A stretch of DNA of 51,830 bases. Origin: a bacterium (GTDB taxonomy: Archaea > Micrarchaeota > Micrarchaeia > Micrarchaeales > CABMGC01). The notes beneath the pieces are model-generated. The model did no database searches, was not told where the DNA came from, and saw only the letters and a list, made by a program, of their open reading frames with translations. Where the stretch lies: assembly GCA_021829835.1 (NCBI GenBank), contig JAKBPE010000008.1:1-51830 (forward strand), written 5' to 3'. This document shows, one piece after another, positions 1-10,684 of this stretch (positions are counted from its first letter, which is position 1; each line of letters opens with the position of its first letter). The position numbers were made by a program, and so were the translations under genes.

Positions 1-96
1 TTTTGGGTGATTTTCCTCTAAGATATGGGGATAAAAACCTCAATTTACGCTGGTAAAAGTCGATTTGGCGAATTGATTTAGAGCAAAGGACTAGAG

Positions 97-121
97 ACTT
101 CGCTACTCAAAGTGGCGAGGT
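97..121. other. Imperfect hairpin upstream of the first gene
   Basis: Two 10-base arms, ACTTCGCTAC and GTGGCGAGGT, pair with two G-T wobbles around a 5-base loop. It lies in the 222 bases before the first gene. It could be the end of an upstream RNA or a chance structure. I see no convincing coding sequence in positions 1-222, and no known RNA family is recognised. Confidence 0.25.
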
Positions 122-222
122 TAAGATATTAAGATATAATTATTTACGTTGATTGTCTAATTTTTGCTTGAAAAATCGAATATCTTTAAGAACCTTGGTT
201 TCCTATTCTTTCTGTGATTTAA

Positions 223-597
223 ATGGCAGCAGCAAAGAAAAGTTCGCCGAATTTGGCAGGAGGGATCCTAGCATTTCTGGGATCGCTGGTATACCTTTAT
301 GTAGTTTTTACATGGTATGCTGGAGGAGCAGCACTTGGCCCATGGGTAAGCGCATCGCAGTTCTTCGGGCCGTTCGTAGTGGCTTTTGCGATAGTTAGCG
401 CAATAACTCTATTCTTCCTGAGCATAGGAATGATGGCAGGGAAGATGGATGGCGAGATGGCAAAACATGCAATCTGGAAGTTTGTCATGATAGCTGGAAT
501 AACCGAGATAATAGTTACTGGAGGAGGAGCTATGTTCTGGGCAGCGATACTCGGTTTCATACTGACATTCGTTGGAGCCATGACACTCCAGATGTAA
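223..597 (+). CDS. Small three-helix membrane protein of unknown function
   Basis: The 124-residue protein has a short Lys/Ser-rich N-terminus and three to four hydrophobic segments at about residues 12-32, 43-68, 83-103 and 105-122. It contains no charged catalytic motif I recognise. The ATG at 223 follows a GTGAT ribosome-binding-like sequence and lies about 30 bases after a possible TATA element (CTTTAAGA, near 183-190). A long T-rich tract follows the stop codon. The gene converges on the giant surface-protein gene. It could be an accessory membrane subunit of the neighbouring envelope cluster, but that rests on proximity only. Confidence 0.75.
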   Translation: MAAAKKSSPNLAGGILAFLGSLVYLYVVFTWYAGGAALGPWVSASQFFGPFVVAFAIVSAITLFFLSIGMMAGKMDGEMAKHAIWKFVMIAGITEIIVTGGGAMFWAAILGFILTFVGAMTLQM

Positions 598-612
598 AGT
601 AGGCTCTGATCT

Positions 613-660
613 CTTTTTTTATTTTTTTCTTTTATTTTTTATTTTTATTTTTCTATTTCT
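613..660 (+). terminator. Poly-T transcription terminator
   Basis: Successive runs of T broken by single A or C residues begin about 15 bases after the stop codon of the 124-residue protein. T-rich tracts on the coding strand are the usual intrinsic termination signal of archaeal RNA polymerase. Confidence 0.6.
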
Positions 661-723
661 TTTGCTCTTGTCCTTATAGGTTTTGTATCTCTTCTCTTTG
701 AAATAGTTATATTCCGGTTCTTT

Positions 724-3700
724 TTACCTGTTCCTCCTATGGCTGGAGGGTTTTTTGGAGTGTGAATGCCTTCTTTGATTCTTCTTGTGATGCTCTTTTC
801 TGTATAGGATTATTGCAAGGACTACGAATACAGTGACCACTATTCCGATAGCGCTGACATCTCCGACTCCGAGCTCGAAGAGGCCTATTGATGCGATAGT
901 TGCTGATTCGTTTGGCGCCCAGTTATAGCTTATGGCATTGAAGGCAACTGGTACGGCAGGAAGCGCACCTATTATGCTGTTAACTGAGCCTACCAATGGT
1001 TCCTGGATTGCTGTGAGAGGTTGAACTGAATCGCCGTAGTATACGGCTTGTATATTGACCTGGCCTATACCGCAGGCGTTTGTGCTGTAGGTGAAGAAAC
1101 CATTAGATGCTGTTGATGTTACACCAACTAAGCCATATTCGCTGTTGCATATGCCATTTCCAGTAACAGCATTTGGAATGCAGAAGGCCTGACCTGACGA
1201 TTGTGATGGACATGTCGCAGGAAGCCCGAATGCGCCGTATATGTTGCAGGTATCTTGCGTTGTGTAAAGAAGTGATTGTGGAGGTGGACCGCATGATGAT
1301 GGCGCAGAATATGTAACTGTGCTGGCTCCAGCCTGAAGCCCTCTCCACATCGGATTTGCAAGATTGCAGGAGCTTGGATATGGTGTTCCTACAGGCATGT
1401 ATGGTGAAGTGGGAGAACCGAAGGCACATAACTGTGCCTGTTGCGGGTTCATTATGTTTCCGTTTGCAGTGACATAATTCATGTCCTGTCCCATGTATAT
1501 GTATATGCTTCCTCCTGATAGGGGATTGAAGCTCTGATTTATATTTCCAAAACCGTTATACGAGTTCTCTCCAGCTATACCTGAGATTGTGAGTGTGGTC
1601 TGGTTAGAATTCTGGAAGTCTACACTGGCACTTACGTTTAGATTTATAGTAGTTATATTTGCCACATCTGCATCTATAGGTGCAAATATTGTATTGTTGA
1701 ATCTATCCAAGAATGCCAATATTATACGCTGGTAGCCTGAGAGCTGCGGGGCATAAAGCATGGTAGGATCCGAGAATATCTCTTCTTTGTACCAGTCGAA
1801 GAGGTTGACTGTGCCAGAGTATGGTGGCTGTGAATATTCAGGTATGAATATGTAATTAGAGGTATACGGAGATACCGATATGGTTATAGGAGCGTATGCA
1901 GGTCCGGAGTTAGGAAATGTTCCACTGTTGACAGGAGCTGAAGTTATCGTCTGATAAGACTGTGATGCCCTTGTGAATGTCTGTACAAGAAACTGAAGCT
2001 GCTGCATGGCATTAAGCAGATAAATTACTCCCCCAGGGCTTTCAGTTGCTACATATGAGCTAGAAAACAATCTGTCGCCGGTAGTATTGAGAAGTATATG
2101 ATGGCTTAAGAATAAGCCGTAATCTGAGAGGTTCTGTATATAGTATGGACCTCCGTTTCCATATTGGAGATAGGTATCTCCGCCTTCTACATTGGCTGTG
2201 AGATATGCAGATGAGACTTCAGGAGTCGGAGCGTATGAGTATACAGTCTGGCTCTGTATGCTTGGAGGCATATGTGAAAGTATACTTCCCGCAGCAAAAC
2301 ACGAGGAACAGCCTAATAAAGTAGCGTAGCATCCTGATGCAGGTGATAGGACAAAATTATAGAATGTTTGAGTAAGCTCATACGTATATTTGTAGCCTAT
2401 CAGCGCTTCGCCGCTCACTCTGCTGGAAAGTGCCACTGATGAGGGAATATTATTTCCTGGAAGCTGAGTGAATGATGGAACAGATGTCTGGTACGGCTGG
2501 CCAAGATTTTGAGCCTGGGTTCCTGCTGTGAGTGCCGATCCACCTAGAATGCCTGATTGGCTGGTAGCACAGAGAGTAGGGCTCTGGAACTGCTGAAGCT
2601 GGCCACTACACTGTTCCTGAGTAGTAGTTGTTGCTGAGGTTGCTGCACCTGCGGCAGTGGTTCCTCCGTTTGTCAGGAATAGGTTTTGTGGTGTTCCACC
2701 GCCTCCTGTGAATTGGGAGTAGTACTGGTTTGCATATGCAAGAATCTGCTGTGAACCCTGATTCTCTTCATAGAAGAAGGGATCTCCGGTAGTATATATT
2801 GGAGGCTGTATATTAGCCATATTTGGATATGCGTTGCAGGTGCCTCCTCCTATTGTAGTATAACAGATAAATGGAGGCGTTCCTTCCCTGACTTTTGTAT
2901 AATTTTCAAGATTGAACTTTGAGATTAGAAGTTCAGGGTACTGAAATTCAGAAGGCTCATTCTGGTTTACATTGTTTCCGGTGTTTTGCGGCATTAGTAT
3001 TGATACGGTTCCATTTGCATCTACAGACATGCTTACGCTTGTACCGCATCCGGTAAAGAACTGTGATATCCAACTTATAACTGAACCTAAAGTGCTCTGT
3101 GCTGCTGAAACAGGCGTGCATCCAGTTGAAGATAGTTCAGGACCTACAGCATAGGTTGAACTTGGCAGTATAGTGGATTCTGTCTGTACACATGTTGGAG
3201 CGCCGCAGAAATTGAGACTTCCTACAGTTGCAGAGATTATCCAGCCATACGGAGGATAGGTTTCTTTCGGAGAGAGCGTTGTTGCCAGAGAGTAGTAATT
3301 GGTACTTAGTGAGTAGGCATCGCTTACGCATTTGTAGTTGTATCCGGAGGGTATTGGAGTTACATATCCTTCTCCGACAGAAACAGAGGAAGCGGATCCG
3401 CAAGGTGAGTTGATGTCTGGCTCTGGAACGCAGCCTGCACTACAGGAGCTGGGGGGAGGCGCATTTGTGCCTCCGGTATAACATGCATTGGTATCCAGAT
3501 TTGCATTTGAACAGGTATTCTGTGCAAAGATATCATTGAATTTTGAAGGGTCTATAGGTACGCTTGCACCTGTGGAGTTTATAGCCCTGAGCATTAGTAT
3601 GTTAAAATTGGTGCCACTTGCGAGTTGGCCTTTCCAATTGTCTAATACATATAGGTAACCGTTTATGTTTGCGATAGCAAGAGGATGATGATTTCCGGGT

Positions 3701-6700
3701 TGATCCAAATCTGCACTCTGTATGGTAGAGCCTGACTGAACATTTGATATTGGAATTGGGTAATTGAAGAGACCACCATTATTCAACCAGTATGCTATGT
3801 CAAGCACAGCGGTGTATCCTGGAGTTGTTGTAAGTGAAGAAAGCTGTGATGAAGTTGAAGCTTGTTGCTGCGATGCGCTTCCTGAAACTCCAGGATTTGC
3901 TCCAGGATATACCTGTCCGAATGTCAGCGGTATTGTATATAGATATCCGAGATTGGTTCCGCTGAAGACCAGAATACCTCCATAATTGGGGCTTGCGAGA
4001 TATACATTCTCGCCACTTGGCGACGATGCTATTTCTGTGAATGTCGGCAGGGATATCCCTGATGTTGTAGTAGGCACATGGCCTACTGAAAATTGATCGC
4101 AGATTGCACTCGCTGTTGGAGGGCATATCTTTCCGTTTATTAGTACATTTGCAACCTTTACTACTAGAGGATTGTTTCCGTTTGTTGTTGTAATTCCCGT
4201 AAGGAAGATATCTCCGTTGGCGTCAGTGGAAATATTGTATGGAACAAAATTGCAAGATGGATTTAGATAGTTTTGAGTTGATCCGAGAGGTATGGCATAT
4301 GGGTCTGTTGGTTGTGTTAGTGAAGGTTCTAGTCCAGACGGTGAACATAAGCCATAGACCTGGGGCTCCACAGTCAATGAGGTAGTACTTGTCTGTCCAG
4401 TGGCAGCGTCTTTTACGTAGTAAACATATGAGCCCACAGGAAGGCCTGATGGAGTGGAGTAGGTTGCTTCCCCTGTACCTGAGGCTATTGTTGTGCCAAG
4501 AGGGGATTGAATAAAACAGGGATCAGTTGATGGTGTGCAATATGCATTTATAGTCGTACCTTGGGGATAGTTTACTGTACTGGTCTGAGCGGTTATTAGA
4601 ACCTGTCCGGTTGAGGCAGAAGACTGTGCTGCTTGGAAGGTAAGATTGTAGCTTTCATTTCTTCCATTAAAAGGAGCACCGGAAATGAGTCCTGAAGAGG
4701 TCTGCTGTGGATTTGTAGGCAGTGTAGTTGTTGTTCCTGGGCCAGTAGTGGTAGTGCCTGGAGTTGTTAGAGTAGTACCCGAAGTTGCTGCACCAAAAAG
4801 ACTTGTTATAGGTATTATATCTACGATATATGATTGGTATGCCTGCACATTCATGACATTATACCAGTAGTTGCTCCATGTCTGACTCCATGTAGACTGG
4901 CATGTGCTCTCGCTTGAACATATAGCATCAGAAGTTCCTAAAGGAGGAAGAGGCACGTTTGTTGCATTGTAATACCCTCTTGGAAAATTTTTTATTATAG
5001 CTATCTCGTATGCGCTATTTTGATTTGGATTCTGGAACAATACGTATACATATCCGTTTCCCGGGGATGTCATTGATATAGGACTTGTAATCCCGTATGC
5101 TGACATCTGCGAGAGGTATGGTGGTGTAGAGATTATACCTGTTGTTGCTATAAGGCCTGCGCCTGTTCCTCCGTTTTCACATGGATCTCCTGCTGGCATG
5201 TACTGACAGTAGGCACTGTTTCCATATCCACCGCAGGCGCTGGGGCCATATGTGCACCATGGGTTGAAGTTTGTGCCTCCGTCGCTTAGAACGTATGCGT
5301 CCTGAAATGATCCTACTACAGTAGTAGCGCTTCCGGTACATGAGCTGAATGTAGTTCCAGTACAACTTACCATATTAGGATGTGCACAGTTGTTTATCTG
5401 CATTATGCCTACGTCAAGACTTTCCTGACCTGCGTTTGCACCTTTTGTGCATACTTTGCCGTTATTATGCATGTTTTGAGAGTTGAGTGAGCTTTCAGCC
5501 TCGCTTATTGCAACTACAGTATCAAGGCCCAGGGTAGTCACGGTATCTCCGGTATTCTCAAATCCTGCCTGCTGGGCACATGCGTCAGCCTGCTGTCTAG
5601 ATAGGACAATTGAGCTGGTAGGACAAGAGCCCAGAATTCCTGGATTTGGATTTGATAGTAGGGAAGTAGGAGTAACTGGAGTAGTACCGGTTGAAGAAGG
5701 ATTCGTAGCTGAAGGGGTAAGAGTCTGTGATGGAAGATTCGTTGGAGTGCCTGTTGTTGGTGAAATTGTGCCTGACAGCGAAGGTGTTGATACCCCTCCG
5801 CTTGAGGTAAACGTATAATACATCACTGGATTTGGATTTGCAGTCAGATTTATGCCTGAGCCGCTCTGCGGCAGATATGATAGTACATTATTCTGGTTTT
5901 GAAATATGAATATTCCGGGAAGATTTATAGGAAACTGGTCTATAGAATAATTAGGAGTATAATATGTCCACGGATTAAATATACTCTCGGATTCACGGGT
6001 TAGTCCCTGAATCTGCCCAGGAACTCCTGGTGTAAGCGCTATGCTGTAATTGAAGTATAGAAGAGGCAGGACATTGGTATCGATTGTTGCTTCTCCGAAC
6101 GTACCTAGAGTTGGAGCAAGATAGTAGAGTCCTGTAGAAGAAGGGGAACCGGGAACTGAAGAAGGCGAAGGAGCGCCTGAGATTGGCTGGTATAATGTAC
6201 GCTTCTGGTTAGTATTGTTTGGTAGGGTATCCTTTCCAGTGTAGGGAAGGTCACTTGCGCTTCCTGCACCTGTAGGAACGCATTGCCCATTTATGACTGC
6301 ACCTCCGATGCACTTTATAGTTCCGATTACTGCTGATGTTGGACTTGTGGCTGAACCTGCTATCTGGGAGCCTATAGCACCTGAAATCGAAGGCTGTATT
6401 GCTCCTGGAACCTGAGTATTAAGCATGCTTGCTGCCGGCTGGCCGTTCAGGCTTATCAATTCATTAAAAGGAATATAGTTGTTGGACATGCTTGTGAGGC
6501 TTGTAGATTCTCGATAATTATATGACCAGGTACAGAAACCTGTGGTAAGCAGAAGGCCTCTTGCAGCATCACTGTTCTGAGCTGATGGGTTGTTAAAATT
6601 TGCATACTCTACATTCCAGGTCCAGATGGCATTCTGTGCCATGGAAGGCACCTGTTGGAATATGTATGAATCGGTACTATATCCGTTTGAGAGCATACCG

Positions 6701-9700
6701 TCAACTTCTGGAGAGTATGTGAGGACATTTAGAGATAAAATTCCGGGATTTTCAACGCTGAGAGGTTGTACTATGGAGTATGCACATGTTGATAGGAGCA
6801 CTGCCTCTGCCTGAAGAGGGTTTGAGATTGCTGAGGGGCTTGGCAGAGGAATACACGGACTGTTCGTATGCACTGTTGTGCTTATGCTGATTATTGTATC
6901 TAGTGTGCTTCCTACAGCAATGCATGCGTCTCCTGCGACATTCATGCCCTGATTTGCCTCGAAATACATATCATTTGTAGGATCCGGGGAGGGAGCTGTT
7001 GGACATGTAAGAAACCATGGTGCATTCTGCTGATTGTATACCGCCACCTGGGTTGCAGGAGAAAATTGGTAAGGAGCACTTACAGATATCGTCTGCTTCT
7101 GCGGTATCAGATTTATGTTTGTGGATATCGATTGTCCAGGGGATATTCCCTGCGCTGCAGGTTGGGCTGGCTGCGATCCTGACTGAGATGAAGAAGCGGT
7201 TCCAGACTGCTGATATACCTGATTGTTAAGAGTTGCATTCGATGTTATAGTGATGGCATGTATTCCGAGAGCTTGATCGCCTATTGTGCTAGAAGAAGAG
7301 GAGGAAGATGGAGATGAGCTTTGTGATGAACCTGACGTGCCGGGATTTATAACTATGGATGAACCTATTGATTGGTTGGTGTTGAATGGCGTGCTGACTG
7401 AACCTATTCCTGTGACTGTAACCACTGAAGATCCGAAGTTTGAGAGAACGAAGTATGCGTTCAGGGCTGCGCTGGCATATCCTACTGTGCTTCCTATTGC
7501 ACCTATCATGCCTGAAGGTACGCCTGAAGCTGCCATTGCTTTTCCAAGATCTATATTTAATCCAGAAGTCAATGTTGCTCCTCCTATACCTACATTCGCG
7601 CCTAGTGTTCCTGAAACTATTCCCCCGGCGCCGTATGTTGTACTTGTACCGAAACCGGAGAGTATGTTCCCGAGACCTAGGCCTGGTATGCTACCTAAGT
7701 TGAGCCCGGGTATATTGAAATTTGATAAATCCAGTCCGGGTATTCCTGGGAGAATGCCGTTTGGAAGCCCGGGAAGAATGCCCTGAAGGTTTGGCAGAGG
7801 CCCAAATAGATTTTGTATGCCTTCACATGCGACAGCTACCAGGCAGCCTCCGCCTCCTAAGGAGCCTATCCCGGGTATTCCGAAGCCGTTTCCGAAGCCT
7901 AATCCGCTTATATACTGATTTATATCGGGAAGCGGTTCATTTAGAAGGCCTGAAAGGCCAGGTATTCCTGGGAGAAGGCCTGAAAGGCCTCCAAGACCAC
8001 CTACAGTGCTCTGAGGAAGTATGAAATTTACGCTTGAGAGTGCTGAAACTGGAAGTATGCCTCCCAGAAGAGTGCCGTAGCCCGTAGTAAGGCCTACAGC
8101 TGCGGATGTTCCACCATTTAGACCTGATACTGCAGTTATTCCCACAGGAAGATTGCCTAGATTCAATGCAAAAGCTGCTGTGGTTGGCTGGTTTAGAACG
8201 CCAGATTGCATTGCTGAAAGAGCCTCCAGCGCTGTACCATAGCCGCCGTTTGCCATAAGGCCTGCAGCATAAGGATCTCCGGACATAAGACCCATTGCCC
8301 CATATGCCATAGGGCCACCATAATATCCGCCCAATGCGCCGAGACTTGTTCCTACAGTGCCTCCTGAACCATACATATTCATCAGTTCTCCAGATCCCAT
8401 GAGTCCTGTAGACCCTGAATATGCTCCCGCATAGGTAAGCCCGTTGCCTAGGGTAGTGCCTCCCTGCAGAAGTGCGAGAGCGCCTCCTGCAGCTTCAAGG
8501 GATGTAGATCCAGTAAGTGCACCTACAGCAAAGAGAGGATTTGATCCTGACTGGAGCAGAGACAAGGCGTAGCCCGCCTGCATGAGGTGAGATGAGCCTG
8601 AAAGCATTGCCATTGCCATTGTTAAAGAGCCTATGTTTCCTCCACCCTGCATGGCTGCGAGTGCATAGCTTGCAGGAAGTGCGTAGTTGCTATAGCCAAG
8701 CATTGAAGCTGCTGATAAAGCAAAATATCCTGCGTTTACATTTTGATAATACTCTCCGCCAAGCATTGCTGCGTCCATCAGAGCAGCAGAGCCTGTAGAT
8801 GCGCCGACTCCTGCAACCAGGCCGGGCACGCCTCCCATAGAATAGCCTCCCATAAGGGAGCCTGCTGCAATAAGCCCCATGTTGCCGGTTGCTGCTCCTG
8901 CAGATTCCAATAAATATCCATAGTTTGTGCCTGGGAGCCCTGCCTGTACTTGGTAAAGTGCACCGGTGCCTAGCGCCGCTGCGGTTGGAGAGCCCGAGTA
9001 TGCAGAAAGTGCTGTACCTATTCCTAGAAGCTGGCCTGAATTTAGGCCTGCGCCGAGTTCAGAACCTACGACGTATGATACTGAAGAGGATATCGCACCG
9101 GGCACTGCGACAGGAAGGGCCATCTGCAACGCAGTCATTGCGCTGTATGGAGTAAGGCCTTGCGTTGCCGCGCCTATTGCGAGACCGAGGCCTGCAGAGG
9201 ATCTTCCTGCAATAGATGGCATCTGATCAAGAAGTATGTAACTCAGCTGGCCGGCATTCATGTACTCGGGATTTGTGGCTGTTACCATGTAAGATCCGTT
9301 TGATATCTGTGTGTATGGCACACCTGTTGGAGGTGCTCCGAGTACAGAACCGAATTGATAAGGATTTACAGCATACCCGCCAGGATAACTTCCGCCTAGA
9401 TATGAAGGTATTGATGTCTCAAGGGAAGATCCCATGTTCGATGCAAAATCTTCCGAGGCATAAGCGGCTATGCCGCTTCCGAGGTTTTGTGAAACCTGTG
9501 AGGATAAGCTGCTGCTGAGCTGGGCTGAAAGCTGTGATGAAAGATCAGAGGCAAGCTGGGTTGAGAGTGAGTATGATATATTCTGGATGAGGTTTTTGCT
9601 GAGCTTCGTTGTAGTATTGCTTGAAATTGCTGATGCGCTTGCCAAATAAATGGACTGGTTGAGCTGGTTCTTCAGGCTCTGGTTTATTAGGACAGATATA

Positions 9701-10524
9701 TTGTTCTGAAGTCCGGCCGTGGCAAGCGCCGTGGGGATGCTGTTCTTCAGGGATGTTGCTAAATCTGCATCTACTGCTGTGGACAAGGTCTTTGATAGCA
9801 TTGGCTGCATTGTCTTGGTGAGATTGCTGTTCAGGCTTGAAGCTATATATGAGGATATCTGGCTTGGAGTTGGCCCTGATGTTCCTGAAGGGGTGTTGTC
9901 TCTTGTGTAATTTATGGCTCCTGAAGCCACTATAGGTATTACTTCAGATAATGATTGGGAGAGGCTCTGGGAGAGCGCTGGAGGCAGATTGTTGTATAGC
10001 GATGAGCTTAATGATGCTCCCAAAGAAACGGCTATTGCCTTTGGAAGGACAGTGGCCATGCTTGCAGGGAGCGTGTAAGAGAGGCTCTGGGAGAGCGTGG
10101 ATGATAATGGGTTTACATATGATTTTGCTATGTTTATGGCAGTCTGGTTTGTGCTCTGATTTACAGCAGCGGGCAGGGCAGAATTAAGCGAGTTTGAAAA
10201 TACATTGTAAAGTACAGTCTGGTTGAGCGACTGATTTAAGGCGTTATATACAGCATAGGATACTGATGCAGGAAGCGTCACGTTGAAACTTATTGCATTT
10301 ATCGGTATTTCCATGTTTGTAGAATATTTTGTCAGTGTGCCGTTAACAGGATTCGTAGCCGGTACTGTGACATTCACATTTAGGACAGTAGGAGGTATGT
10401 TTATGGTTATATTCTGCGCTGAGAAAGAGGGAGTTGCAGCATTTAGTAGGGAGATGAGTGAGAGAAGAGTAATTATAGAGATCAGAAAAGGAATCCTGTT
10501 TTTCCGGTAAATATTATGACGCAT
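724..10524 (-). CDS. Giant secreted membrane-anchored surface protein with an internal lysozyme/SLT-like domain
   Basis: The protein is 3266 residues long. It starts with a signal peptide (basic residues, then a hydrophobic stretch ending near NAATPSFS). It ends with one membrane helix (about residues 3210-3235) and a Lys/Arg/His/Ser-rich tail, so most of it should lie outside the cell. Residues about 40-400 are Leu/Ser/Asn repeats with a helical periodicity, 420-840 are Gly/Ala-rich, and 840-960 are Gly/Leu/Pro-rich. The rest is beta-rich with Thr/Pro linkers, many Cys residues and many N-x-S/T sites. Residues about 1660-1790 resemble a lysozyme or VirB1-type transglycosylase: AISEAESSLN (likely catalytic Glu1677), DVGIMQINN, then GGTNFNPW. 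I chose the ATG at 10524 because GGAG precedes it; a TTG lies three codons upstream. It adjoins the VirB6-like operon. A role in contacting or locally opening another cell's envelope is inference. Confidence 0.85.
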   Translation of the reverse strand: MRHNIYRKNRIPFLISIITLLSLISLLNAATPSFSAQNITINIPPTVLNVNVTVPATNPVNGTLTKYSTNMEIPINAISFNVTLPASVSYAVYNALNQSLNQTVLYNVFSNSLNSALPAAVNQSTNQTAINIAKSYVNPLSSTLSQSLSYTLPASMATVLPKAIAVSLGASLSSSLYNNLPPALSQSLSQSLSEVIPIVASGAINYTRDNTPSGTSGPTPSQISSYIASSLNSNLTKTMQPMLSKTLSTAVDADLATSLKNSIPTALATAGLQNNISVLINQSLKNQLNQSIYLASASAISSNTTTKLSKNLIQNISYSLSTQLASDLSSQLSAQLSSSLSSQVSQNLGSGIAAYASEDFASNMGSSLETSIPSYLGGSYPGGYAVNPYQFGSVLGAPPTGVPYTQISNGSYMVTATNPEYMNAGQLSYILLDQMPSIAGRSSAGLGLAIGAATQGLTPYSAMTALQMALPVAVPGAISSSVSYVVGSELGAGLNSGQLLGIGTALSAYSGSPTAAALGTGALYQVQAGLPGTNYGYLLESAGAATGNMGLIAAGSLMGGYSMGGVPGLVAGVGASTGSAALMDAAMLGGEYYQNVNAGYFALSAASMLGYSNYALPASYALAAMQGGGNIGSLTMAMAMLSGSSHLMQAGYALSLLQSGSNPLFAVGALTGSTSLEAAGGALALLQGGTTLGNGLTYAGAYSGSTGLMGSGELMNMYGSGGTVGTSLGALGGYYGGPMAYGAMGLMSGDPYAAGLMANGGYGTALEALSAMQSGVLNQPTTAAFALNLGNLPVGITAVSGLNGGTSAAVGLTTGYGTLLGGILPVSALSSVNFILPQSTVGGLGGLSGLLPGIPGLSGLLNEPLPDINQYISGLGFGNGFGIPGIGSLGGGGCLVAVACEGIQNLFGPLPNLQGILPGLPNGILPGIPGLDLSNFNIPGLNLGSIPGLGLGNILSGFGTSTTYGAGGIVSGTLGANVGIGGATLTSGLNIDLGKAMAASGVPSGMIGAIGSTVGYASAALNAYFVLSNFGSSVVTVTGIGSVSTPFNTNQSIGSSIVINPGTSGSSQSSSPSSSSSSSTIGDQALGIHAITITSNATLNNQVYQQSGTASSSQSGSQPAQPAAQGISPGQSISTNINLIPQKQTISVSAPYQFSPATQVAVYNQQNAPWFLTCPTAPSPDPTNDMYFEANQGMNVAGDACIAVGSTLDTIISISTTVHTNSPCIPLPSPSAISNPLQAEAVLLSTCAYSIVQPLSVENPGILSLNVLTYSPEVDGMLSNGYSTDSYIFQQVPSMAQNAIWTWNVEYANFNNPSAQNSDAARGLLLTTGFCTWSYNYRESTSLTSMSNNYIPFNELISLNGQPAASMLNTQVPGAIQPSISGAIGSQIAGSATSPTSAVIGTIKCIGGAVINGQCVPTGAGSASDLPYTGKDTLPNNTNQKRTLYQPISGAPSPSSVPGSPSSTGLYYLAPTLGTFGEATIDTNVLPLLYFNYSIALTPGVPGQIQGLTRESESIFNPWTYYTPNYSIDQFPINLPGIFIFQNQNNVLSYLPQSGSGINLTANPNPVMYYTFTSSGGVSTPSLSGTISPTTGTPTNLPSQTLTPSATNPSSTGTTPVTPTSLLSNPNPGILGSCPTSSIVLSRQQADACAQQAGFENTGDTVTTLGLDTVVAISEAESSLNSQNMHNNGKVCTKGANAGQESLDVGIMQINNCAHPNMVSCTGTTFSSCTGSATTVVGSFQDAYVLSDGGTNFNPWCTYGPSACGGYGNSAYCQYMPAGDPCENGGTGAGLIATTGIISTPPYLSQMSAYGITSPISMTSPGNGYVYVLFQNPNQNSAYEIAIIKNFPRGYYNATNVPLPPLGTSDAICSSESTCQSTWSQTWSNYWYNVMNVQAYQSYIVDIIPITSLFGAATSGTTLTTPGTTTTGPGTTTTLPTNPQQTSSGLISGAPFNGRNESYNLTFQAAQSSASTGQVLITAQTSTVNYPQGTTINAYCTPSTDPCFIQSPLGTTIASGTGEATYSTPSGLPVGSYVYYVKDAATGQTSTTSLTVEPQVYGLCSPSGLEPSLTQPTDPYAIPLGSTQNYLNPSCNFVPYNISTDANGDIFLTGITTTNGNNPLVVKVANVLINGKICPPTASAICDQFSVGHVPTTTSGISLPTFTEIASSPSGENVYLASPNYGGILVFSGTNLGYLYTIPLTFGQVYPGANPGVSGSASQQQASTSSQLSSLTTTPGYTAVLDIAYWLNNGGLFNYPIPISNVQSGSTIQSADLDQPGNHHPLAIANINGYLYVLDNWKGQLASGTNFNILMLRAINSTGASVPIDPSKFNDIFAQNTCSNANLDTNACYTGGTNAPPPSSCSAGCVPEPDINSPCGSASSVSVGEGYVTPIPSGYNYKCVSDAYSLSTNYYSLATTLSPKETYPPYGWIISATVGSLNFCGAPTCVQTESTILPSSTYAVGPELSSTGCTPVSAAQSTLGSVISWISQFFTGCGTSVSMSVDANGTVSILMPQNTGNNVNQNEPSEFQYPELLISKFNLENYTKVREGTPPFICYTTIGGGTCNAYPNMANIQPPIYTTGDPFFYEENQGSQQILAYANQYYSQFTGGGGTPQNLFLTNGGTTAAGAATSATTTTQEQCSGQLQQFQSPTLCATSQSGILGGSALTAGTQAQNLGQPYQTSVPSFTQLPGNNIPSSVALSSRVSGEALIGYKYTYELTQTFYNFVLSPASGCYATLLGCSSCFAAGSILSHMPPSIQSQTVYSYAPTPEVSSAYLTANVEGGDTYLQYGNGGPYYIQNLSDYGLFLSHHILLNTTGDRLFSSSYVATESPGGVIYLLNAMQQLQFLVQTFTRASQSYQTITSAPVNSGTFPNSGPAYAPITISVSPYTSNYIFIPEYSQPPYSGTVNLFDWYKEEIFSDPTMLYAPQLSGYQRIILAFLDRFNNTIFAPIDADVANITTINLNVSASVDFQNSNQTTLTISGIAGENSYNGFGNINQSFNPLSGGSIYIYMGQDMNYVTANGNIMNPQQAQLCAFGSPTSPYMPVGTPYPSSCNLANPMWRGLQAGASTVTYSAPSSCGPPPQSLLYTTQDTCNIYGAFGLPATCPSQSSGQAFCIPNAVTGNGICNSEYGLVGVTSTASNGFFTYSTNACGIGQVNIQAVYYGDSVQPLTAIQEPLVGSVNSIIGALPAVPVAFNAISYNWAPNESATIASIGLFELGVGDVSAIGIVVTVFVVLAIILYRKEHHKKNQRRHSHSKKPSSHRRNR

Positions 10525-10644
10525 GCGCTCCAATCCACAACGAGATTACGATATCAAGCTATTTATTATTATCCATAATAAACTAACGACTGTATATTTA
10601 CAGGAGGAGTTTACAGAGGAAACGGAAAGGGGCTTAATCACAAA

Positions 10645-10656
10645 ATTATATAAATT
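10645..10656 (+). promoter_or_regulatory. TATA box for the beta-propeller gene
   Basis: The sequence TTATATAAAT lies at 10646-10655, about 30-35 bases before the GTG codon at 10685. Archaeal transcription normally starts about 25 bases after the TATA centre. This predicts a nearly leaderless message and supports the GTG rather than the in-frame upstream ATG at 10523. Confidence 0.55.
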
Positions 10657-10684
10657 ACATCTTCCTTTTAGATTTGGTGTACTT

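Noticed and set aside
7286-7786. A 166-codon plus-strand frame inside the giant gene
   Set aside because: No ribosome-binding site or family signal; it follows from the Gly/Pro/Leu codon bias of the giant gene.
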